A DNA stretch of 8,458 bases from assembly GCA_905372135.1 (NCBI GenBank), contig CAJPNS010000079.1, positions 1 through 8,458 of the forward strand. The letters run 5' to 3'. Made by a program: the position numbers and the translations under genes. The stretch comes from Porphyromonadaceae bacterium. Lineage in GTDB: Bacteria > Bacteroidota > Bacteroidia > Bacteroidales > Paludibacteraceae. Shown here piece by piece: positions 1 through 6,400 of the stretch. Position 1 is the stretch's first letter. Each line of letters begins with the position of its first letter. The notes below the pieces were generated by a model that searched no databases, was not told the origin of the DNA, and saw only the letters and a program-made list of their open reading frames with translations.

Positions 1-2
1 CA

Positions 3-623
3 TTTGGAATATTATTATCGCTATTCTTGTTGTTGCCTGCAAGCAATGCGGTAGCACAGCGTTTGAACGGTATTCGTGTCGAAAGCTACACGCCGATAGA
101 GGTTTTTGTCGATGGAGTAAAGGTTTGTAATAGGGTAAACAGCTGTATGATAACCAATCTCCGACGCGGTACATATTTTGTAGAGGTTTTCGCTTCGTCG
201 GGACGTTATGGCTCGCGGCAGGCTGTTTTCAGCCAAAACGTCAGATACTCGGGGTCGGGTATCAAAGATATTTTCATCGACGGCAATATTGACGACGACG
301 AAATCTATCTTCCCGGTACACTTCGCCCTATGGACGACCGCACTTTCGATGAGTTTTTGGCAAGGGTACAAGCTGCCAAATTCGATTCCGACAAGAAAGA
401 TATTATCGAAATGGCTACGCAGACGAATCTGTTTTTTACCTCACAGGTAAAGGCTCTGTGTCAGACATATAAGTTCGATTCCGACCGTCTTTGGCTGCTG
501 AAGCAGATGTATCCCTTTATTGTCGACCGCCAGAGAGCATTCCTGCTTGCAGACCTTCTTTCGTATTCCGACTTAAAGGAAGAGTTTAGGAAATATGCTC
601 AAAGCATAGATGCAGGTAGGTGA
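3..623 (+). CDS. Exported DUF4476-domain protein, 5' end missing
   Basis: The frame is open from the window edge, so the gene starts upstream. Codons 3-56 encode a hydrophobic run (GILLSLFLLLPAS) ending in AVA|Q, which reads as the end of a signal peptide cleaved before Gln; the TTG at 27 sits inside that peptide and is unlikely to be the start. The mature protein opens with a beta-rich stretch of about 75 residues (VFVDGVKV, then RRGTYFVEVFASSGRYGS) resembling PEGA-type or other small surface beta domains. After an acidic linker (DGNIDDDE) comes a helical domain from about 330 to 605 with the pattern F-x-x-F...KFDSDKK...QVKALCQTYKFDSDRLWLLKQMYPFIVDR, which matches DUF4476 (PF14771). That family is common in Bacteroidota and has no known biochemical role. 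The gene ends TGA, with a backup TAA two codons on. Product location is inferred to be periplasm or outer surface. Domain assignment is from memory of the family pattern. Confidence 0.85.
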   Translation, partial: FGILLSLFLLLPASNAVAQRLNGIRVESYTPIEVFVDGVKVCNRVNSCMITNLRRGTYFVEVFASSGRYGSRQAVFSQNVRYSGSGIKDIFIDGNIDDDEIYLPGTLRPMDDRTFDEFLARVQAAKFDSDKKDIIEMATQTNLFFTSQVKALCQTYKFDSDRLWLLKQMYPFIVDRQRAFLLADLLSYSDLKEEFRKYAQSIDAGR

Positions 624-641
624 TTGTAAAACAACACTATA

Positions 642-697
642 AAAACACTTCGCGCTGACGGTAGGAGCAAATTTACTACCTTTGCATGAAGTGTTTT
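642..697 (+). terminator. Hairpin terminator candidate after the DUF4476 gene
   Basis: A perfect 10-base inverted repeat, AAAACACTTC at 642-651 and GAAGTGTTTT at 688-697, encloses a second 5-base stem, GGTAG (660-664) with CTACC (676-680). The two stems are separated by an unpaired internal loop of 8 and 7 bases. The A-rich left arm and U-rich right arm ending in UUUU, 19 bases past the stop codon, fit an intrinsic terminator. The long interior loop makes it weaker than a textbook one. Confidence 0.55.
677..684 (+). promoter_or_regulatory. Isolated Bacteroidota -7 box (TACCTTTG)
   Basis: TACCTTTG followed by CA matches the Bacteroidota primary sigma factor -7 consensus TAnnTTTG. No TTTG lies at the expected 19-21 bases upstream, so the -33 element is absent or poor. 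It overlaps the right half of the hairpin at 642-697. If active, transcription would start near 690 and run into the 711-992 spacer and perhaps on to the giant gene. The short match makes chance occurrence possible. Confidence 0.35.
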
Positions 698-710
698 ACT
701 CGATATTATT

Positions 711-992
711 ATGATAGCTATAACATTAGTTCCCAATGCAGGTAGAGTAAAGCGTATTACACGGCTCGTGGAGGTATTGCCCGTAAAATTTCAGGACGAG
801 ATAGAGAGACAATCGCAGCTACCCTACAAAACAGACATTCTTATAAACCTTATCTTTTCTCTCCCCCCCCTTGCAGTCGTAATTTGCTCTGTTTCTTTTT
901 GTCTTAACTCATTGTTTTATAGTGTGTTTTATGTTTTTTTTGAGAGTATGGCAAAAAATGTATTATCTTTGCAGATTCAAAATATATATTGA
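711..992 (+). CDS. Doubtful small ORF in the spacer
   Basis: An ATG at 711 opens a 93-codon frame ending at TGA 990-992. It begins MIAITLVPNAGRVKRITRL, has a charged middle (FQDEIERQSQ), and ends in a hydrophobic stretch (INLIFSLPPLAVVICSVSF, then more Phe/Tyr-rich sequence) read from T-rich DNA. I recognise no family. Points for: an isolated -7 box about 27 bases upstream of the ATG. Points against: the last part runs through a poly-C tract and the promoter of the next gene, the hydrophobic end is what any T-rich DNA would encode, and a neighbouring frame (746-907) is equally protein-like. It may be a decayed remnant rather than a gene. Confidence 0.2.
   Translation: MIAITLVPNAGRVKRITRLVEVLPVKFQDEIERQSQLPYKTDILINLIFSLPPLAVVICSVSFCLNSLFYSVFYVFFESMAKNVLSLQIQNIY
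863..870 (+). repeat. Run of eight C in the spacer
   Basis: Eight consecutive C residues in otherwise T-rich DNA, ending 68 bases upstream of the -33 element of the giant gene's promoter. Such homopolymers can change length by slippage. It lies outside the recognised promoter core, so any effect on expression is speculative. Confidence 0.7.
939..971 (+). promoter_or_regulatory. Bacteroidota-type promoter of the giant surface-protein gene
   Basis: TTTG at 939-942 and TATCTTTG at 964-971 are separated by 21 bases, matching the Bacteroidota consensus TTTG-N19-21-TAnnTTTG. Transcription should start near 977, giving a leader of about 45 bases that is almost entirely A and T. No Shine-Dalgarno sequence precedes the ATG at 1024, which is usual in this phylum, where AT-rich leaders support initiation. 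Confidence 0.75.
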
Positions 993-1023
993 TTTAATTT
1001 AAAAACAAAATATTTTTAGTGAT

Positions 1024-1086
1024 ATGAAGAAAGCAATACTTTTTCTATTTATGCTAGTGGCAGCTACTACTGCCGTTCGCGGGCAG
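1024..1086 (+). other. Signal peptide of the giant surface protein
   Basis: Residues 1-21 show two Lys after Met, a hydrophobic core (AILFLFMLVAA) and a polar end, TTAVRGQ. Cleavage just before or just after Gln21 would fit the A-x-G|Q style common in Bacteroidota. This is the only signal peptide in the giant gene; none follows the internal TGA. Confidence 0.85.
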
Positions 1087-3417
1087 ATTTCGTATGGAGC
1101 TCCTAACGATTGGTTTGTCACCGTATGGGATATGTCGAAGCCTACAAACCGTACGGTAGGTAACCCCACTATGACCATATCTGTTCCCATTACAGGAAGT
1201 AATTATACGCTATATTGGGAAGATGTAAACAATACTTCGACAAATGGGATAGTAAATGTAATGATGTCGTCGGATTGGTCTCCTTATTACCTTACGGTAC
1301 CTTCGGCAACAGGTAAGTACCGTCTCAAGGCATATAAGGGAGTAGGTACGCTCACAAGTTTTGGTAGTGGTAGTGGATATTCGAATAGGGATTATCAAAG
1401 GCTTGTCGATGTAGAGCAGTGGGGCACTACTGTATGGAGTAGTTTTAGGAATGCATTTGCCAGTTGCTCCAATATGGATGTAACGGCTACCGACGTACCT
1501 AATCTCTCTGCTTGCCAAGATGTGAGTAATATGTTTTCCTATTGTAAAAGCCTTGTAAATGCTAATGGCTCTATATCAGGGTGGAATACGGCGAATGTTA
1601 CCAATATGGCTAATATGTTCGCAGGAACAATCCTGTTCAATCAGCCACTAAATTGGCAGACGGCGAATGTTACCAATATGGCTAATATGTTTTCAGGAGC
1701 TACTGCATTTAATCAACCGATAGGCAATTGGAATACTGCAAATGTTACAAATATGTCTAGTATGTTCCGAGAAGCTACTTCGTTCAACCAGTCATTGAAC
1801 TGGAATACCTCAAAAGTTACTAATATGAACTATATGTTTAACAAAGCTACTTCGTTCAATAGTCCGTTTGGTAGCAATTGGAATACATCGCAAGTTACTG
1901 ATATGAGCGGTATGTTTCTTGAAGCCCGTGCCTTCAATCAACCTATCGGAAATTGGAACACAGGGAATGTTACTAATATGAGATTTATGTTAAGTGGCCT
2001 ATATTCTTCTATGGCATTCAACCAACCGATAGGTGGTTGGAATACTTCGAAAGTTACCGACATGAGCTATATGTTTAAATCTTCTACTTCGTTCAACCAG
2101 GATCTAAGCGGATGGGATGTGTCAAAAGTTACAACCATGCTGGAGATGTTTGCGAGGGCTACAGCATTTAACGGCGACGTAAACAGTTGGGGCAGAAAAA
2201 TGAAAAACGTTCTTACAATAAAAGAAATGTTCTCAGGGGCTACTTCATTCAATCAGTCGTTGGACAAATGGGTGTTAGGTAGGTTAGCTTCTGGTAATCC
2301 AACAGAACATGCTTTTGCCGGTACAAGTATTAGTTGTCGTAACTTTACTGCCACTCTCGAAGGGTGGGCAAAAAATACTGAATATGTTTATCAGGTTAAC
2401 TCCGCACTTTATTTTAGGTTAACAATGATTCCCGTACAATATGGATATAGAGCAAAACGCTTAATAGAGTATTTGCAGCTTTATAAAGGAATACAGATAA
2501 TACCATACGATTATTATCATCCAAATCCATATGTTCCCGACTGTGATGCTATGGCGGATTCTACATCATATATAATAGAGATAGATACTCGCCACAATGC
2601 TACGGGAGCGGCTACTCCCACAAATAGATCGGTAAATATCAATGTGGTGGGTACCAATTTCTCGGTGCGGTACACTGAGATTGGCAATGCCACCAATACC
2701 AATGTAATCAGCGGTCTTAATACGGGCAATACTATCAACTTACCCTCGCCCGGTGCATATAGGATTGCCGTATATGCTCCTGTAGGCAGCTCTATAACTG
2801 CTCTCTCTACCACTTCGGCTCCGCTTACCAACGGATATATCACCAATGTTACCCAATGGGGTACTACCAAATGGCAGTCGCTAAAAGATGCCTTTCGAGG
2901 TTGTACGGGAATCAGTAGTTTATTGGCGGTCGATAAGCCCGACCTATCGGAGTGTACGAGCCTCGAGGCGATGTTCCAAAACTGTACGGGGCTTGCTACC
3001 GTACCGTTGATAGAAGATTGGAATCTCTCGAACGTAACTACGTTAAAGTCGATGTTTGCAGGAGCTATTGTATTTAACCAGCCCCTAAACCACCTCAATG
3101 TATCTCATATTACTGATTTTTCGGGTATGTTTTCGGGTGCCTCGGCGTTCGACCGCTCGCTTGCAGATTGGGATCTTAGTGGCGTTACCGATGGCAATAC
3201 TGCTATGCTTAATATGCTCGACAATTCAGGTATGAGTTGCCTTTTTTATCAAGCTACTCTAAGTGCGTGGAGTCTAAAAATAACTACTCCGAGCAATATC
3301 CGATTTGGTGCTGCAAATATAAACTATAACAGCGCTACGGTAGCGATACGTAATAGCTTACAAACCAATAAAGGTTGGGCATTTACGGGCGATATACTAT
3401 CGACAGTATGCGACTGA
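1024..3417 (+). CDS. BspA-like/DUF285 repeat surface protein, part before an in-frame TGA (modules 1-2)
   Basis: The ATG at 1024 is chosen because it begins a clear signal peptide (MKKAILFLFMLVAATTAVRG|Q) and lies about 45 bases after a good promoter. No lipobox Cys is present, so a type I signal peptide is likely. Two modules follow. Module 1 (residues 22-507) has a beta-rich head with a WGTTVWSS motif, about ten repeats of roughly 25 residues with the core FNQPIGNWNTANVTNM, then a tail with ISC-x-NF-x-ATLEGW ending at Cys507. Module 2 (508-797) repeats the plan with only three or four units and a GMSC...KGWAFTGD tail. The repeat matches DUF285 (PF03382) and the 26-residue bacterial surface protein repeat (TIGR02167), usually annotated as BspA-family leucine-rich repeat surface protein. 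Such proteins are exposed at the cell surface and often assumed to be adhesive; the ligand cannot be predicted. The frame stops at TGA 3415-3417 but homology continues in frame beyond it, so this ORF is probably not the whole protein. No terminator-like hairpin with a T-tract follows the TGA. Confidence 0.85.
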   Translation: MKKAILFLFMLVAATTAVRGQISYGAPNDWFVTVWDMSKPTNRTVGNPTMTISVPITGSNYTLYWEDVNNTSTNGIVNVMMSSDWSPYYLTVPSATGKYRLKAYKGVGTLTSFGSGSGYSNRDYQRLVDVEQWGTTVWSSFRNAFASCSNMDVTATDVPNLSACQDVSNMFSYCKSLVNANGSISGWNTANVTNMANMFAGTILFNQPLNWQTANVTNMANMFSGATAFNQPIGNWNTANVTNMSSMFREATSFNQSLNWNTSKVTNMNYMFNKATSFNSPFGSNWNTSQVTDMSGMFLEARAFNQPIGNWNTGNVTNMRFMLSGLYSSMAFNQPIGGWNTSKVTDMSYMFKSSTSFNQDLSGWDVSKVTTMLEMFARATAFNGDVNSWGRKMKNVLTIKEMFSGATSFNQSLDKWVLGRLASGNPTEHAFAGTSISCRNFTATLEGWAKNTEYVYQVNSALYFRLTMIPVQYGYRAKRLIEYLQLYKGIQIIPYDYYHPNPYVPDCDAMADSTSYIIEIDTRHNATGAATPTNRSVNINVVGTNFSVRYTEIGNATNTNVISGLNTGNTINLPSPGAYRIAVYAPVGSSITALSTTSAPLTNGYITNVTQWGTTKWQSLKDAFRGCTGISSLLAVDKPDLSECTSLEAMFQNCTGLATVPLIEDWNLSNVTTLKSMFAGAIVFNQPLNHLNVSHITDFSGMFSGASAFDRSLADWDLSGVTDGNTAMLNMLDNSGMSCLFYQATLSAWSLKITTPSNIRFGAANINYNSATVAIRNSLQTNKGWAFTGDILSTVCD
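1519..2283 (+). repeat. DUF285 repeat array, module 1 (about 10 units)
   Basis: Units of 24-30 codons each carry MF-x4-[AT]-x-FNQ-x-[IL]-x-x-W-[ND]-[TV]-x-x-VT-x-M. A 32-base segment is identical at 1588-1619 and 1660-1691, exactly 24 codons apart, pointing to recent unit duplication. Later units drift: one has ML for MF with an inserted YSSM, and the last two lose the NVTNM core. Confidence 0.9.
2962..3222 (+). repeat. DUF285 repeat array, module 2 (3-4 degenerate units)
   Basis: This is the shortest array in the gene. Units read MFQNCTGL, SMFAGAIVFNQPLNHLNVSHIT, GMFSGASAFDRSLADWDLSGVT and a terminal LNML. The usual W is replaced by L in NHLNV and the NVTNM core by HITDF. It leads into a GMSC tail and then the in-frame TGA. 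Confidence 0.8.
3415..3417 (+). other. In-frame TGA at the module 2/module 3 junction
   Basis: TGA interrupts the frame that begins at 1024, immediately after the CD that closes module 2. Aligning the junctions, C-D-A-M-A-D-S-T-S-Y-I-I-E-I-D-T-R (module 1/2) and C-D-*-T-D-A-S-G-R-Y-I-T-V-W-D-T-R (module 2/3) are both 17 positions with no gap, so the TGA stands exactly where a residue should be. The frame then has no stop for 5,041 bases. A nonsense mutation, a base-calling error or programmed readthrough would each fit. General UGA recoding is unlikely: it is the only TGA in roughly 2,480 codons, Trp is written TGG throughout, and the upstream gene stops at TGA. Confidence 0.9.
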
Positions 3418-6400
3418 ACAGACGCTTCGGGTAGGTATATTACCGTATGGGATACTCGTATTGGAGTAGGGCGTACCTCAGGTTCCCCTCTTGATCTTTA
3501 TACTAATATACTTGGGATGAATCTTACGATAGATTGGGAAGAGGTAGGCAATGCCTCCAATCATGGTACAATTACGGGGGCTAATGGATATGTAATACTT
3601 AGGAATTTACCTCATGCAGGAGTGTATAGACTGAAAGTTACTATTCCGAACAATGCTCAGTTATATGGGGCGATGTATTCTCCTTCTCATGATATGAATC
3701 GTCTACTATATGTGGAGCAGTGGGGCAATACGGCTTGGAAGTCTCTCAGTGACGGATTCGCATATGCTGTAAATATGAAGGTACTTGCTACCGATGTCCC
3801 CAATTTTAGCCAAATGCCTGCAGGTAGTTCTATGCGAGAAATGTTTAGCAACTGTAGATCACTCACTAATATACCTTCCATAAACAGTTGGAATTTAGGA
3901 GGAATAACCAATTTAACGAGTATGTTCTTGAACGCTACTTCATTCAACCAAGACCTTAGTAATCTGGATGTCTCGAATGTTACAAATATGGAAAGTATGT
4001 TTCGAGGTGCCACCTCGTTTAATAGCCCGCTCAACTGGGGTAACAAAGTTTCTAATGTAACCCGTATGGAAAATATGTTCTCTGTAGGAGAATATACTGC
4101 TAATAATAAGATGTCGTTCAACCAAGATATAAGTGGTTGGAATGTATCGAGTGTTGTCAATATGAGCAATATGTTCAAAGGAGACACTGCGTTTAACCAA
4201 GACCTTAGTAATTGGGACGTTTCGCACGTTACAAATATGACTGGTATGTTTTCCGGAGCCACCTCGTTCAATAGCCCTCTTTTATGGGGTAGTAAGGTAT
4301 CAAGTGTTACCAATATGAACGGTATGTTTAAAGGAGCTACCTCATTCAACCAAGATATATCGGGTTGGGATGTATCGAATGTTACTTCGATGGGTTCGAG
4401 CGGCGGTAATGAAGAAGGTATGTTCCAAGGAGCTACATCGTTCAATCAAGATATATCGCGTTGGAATGTCGCCAATGTTGAGAGTTTTACATTTATGTTC
4501 CAAGGAGCTACCTCATTCAACCAAAACCTTGGTAATTGGAAACTTACCAAGGCTCAGGATGTGTACGATATATTTACAGGTAGTGGTATGGACTGTGAAA
4601 ACTACTCAGCTACCCTTGCAGGCTGGGCTGCTCAGCCCGAATCGTGGCATACTGTATATACGGTAGAGGCTCATTATACCTTCAATAGAATACAAAAATA
4701 TAATGCTCAGGGGCTTGCCGCTCGTAACTTGCTTAAAAGCAAAGGATGGGATTTCAGTGATGCCGATGGAGGATACTACGTGCCCGACTGTGCTGACCAA
4801 GACGCTTATGAGACCACTTGGTTTGTACCTAATACCGGCGGTACGGATTGGGACCCTAAAGACTCTCTTTCCATAAATGCTATCGGTACCAACTTTGTTG
4901 TTATATGGGAGCACATCGATAGTACTCAGAATCCCCCACAGAAAATTGTACAAGCCAATAATGTCGCAAATGCATCTGTAGGTTCACCACACACTTTGAT
5001 ATCTTACAAGTATGCCGTTGCAAATAAAGCCAATATACACGGATGGGTAAAAGTCAAAGTCTTCCCAGGTTTCGGCACGCTTACGGGACTACAAATGCCG
5101 GCTATCTCTGCAGGTAAGCTAAGAAGTGTAGACCACTGGGGTAATAACAAGTGGCAGCAGCTCGATTCGGCATTTCTGAGTGCAGAAAATATGGAGCTAA
5201 AAGCTACCGACACTCCAGATCTTAGCCAAGTAACTGGCGCAGATGGTCTTAAGTATATGTTCTGGGGCTGTATGAGTATGACCGACAGACACGACAAGAT
5301 AGGTACTTGGGATGTAAGCAAGATAAAGAATATGGCGGGTATGTTTGGTATGGCTTCGCGTTTCAATCGCAATATAGGTAGTTGGAATGTATCTAATGTA
5401 ACCGATATGAGTGGTATGTTTGCTCGTACTGATGCCTTCAACCAACCGATAGGCGGCTGGAATGTGGGTGCTGTAACAAATATGAGTAGTATGTTCGATG
5501 ATGCAAGAGCATTCAACAAACCGCTGAACGACTGGAATGTATCGAAAGTTACCAATATGAATTTGATGTTCAATACCGCTCTTGCCTTCAACCAACCTCT
5601 CGACCGCTGGGATGTACGTAAAGCGACGAGTATGGGTGCTATGTTCTACGGTGCTACTGCCTTCGACCAGCCTCTTGGCAAGTGGAAACCATTCTCCAGC
5701 ACCATGATGGGCGAGATGTTCGGTCTCTCGGGTATGAGTTGTGCCAACTACTCGGGTACTCTCTACGGTTGGGCACAAAATGTCGATTCGCTAAAACCGA
5801 ACGTGCTGATGACTCTGCAACACAATATGAAATATAACCGTCGAGGCAAATATGCCCGCAATAAAATTACGGCAGACAAAAACTGGACATTCGGGCAAGA
5901 TACCGAAGACCTTACTTGCGGCTTGGGAATACCATTCCCCACCGACTATGTTTCGGAGTGGGACTTGTCGCAGCCTGCTCAAGGCACTCGTCCCGATGCA
6001 GCGACTACTCTTAAGACCAATCTCTGGGGTACAAACTTCGTAGTAGAGTGGCTCAATCTCAACGACGGTACTACGGGAGCAGCTACTGTAACTACCACTA
6101 CCGAACCGTATACCATCACCGGACTTACAGTGGGCAAACGCTACCGCGTCGTTGCGTATGCTGACCCGTCGAATCCGAGTAGTACACTTAGTAAACTCTC
6201 TACCACAGATGGTAACAATACTACCCTTACCGATGCTAAACGTCTCGACTCCGTAACTCAGTGGGGCGCCAATAGGTGGACATCACTGAGGGATGCATTC
6301 TTCCATTGCTCGCGTATGGATGTAACCGCAACCGACGTACCCGACCTACGCGGAGTAAACGATTTGTCTTCTATGTTTTACCATTGCGATAGTCTCGTAT

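Larger units (their letters stand above)
624..1023. other. 400-base spacer between the two genes
   Basis: It contains the hairpin at 642-697, a -7 box at 677-684, a stretch at 711-907 with weak coding character in two + frames, an eight-C run at 863-870, T-rich DNA to about 940, the promoter at 939-971 and an AT-rich leader. No tRNA, riboswitch or attachment site was recognised. Nothing convincing was seen on the - strand. Confidence 0.6.

Noticed and set aside
642..697. Invertible promoter flanked by inverted repeats
   Set aside because: The arms are 10 bases with only 36 bases between them, too close for known Bacteroidota invertible promoters, and the U-rich right arm fits a terminator better.
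2517..3098. - strand open frame of 193 codons, and similar - strand frames at 5004-5591 and 5197-5778
   Set aside because: Antisense shadows of module 2 and module 4 sequence. They overlap a far better supported + frame and match no family I know.
3415..3450. Selenocysteine insertion or whole-genome UGA recoding
   Set aside because: Only a 4-base stem (GGTA/TACC at 3434-3444) follows the TGA, unlike a bacterial SECIS. UGA occurs once in about 2,480 codons while TGG is abundant, and the upstream gene uses TGA as its stop.
3687..4445. Long - strand open frame of 252 codons with repeated LNEVAP-like motifs
   Set aside because: It is the antisense reading of the DUF285 array; its periodicity comes from the + strand repeat. 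It has no promoter or start context of its own.
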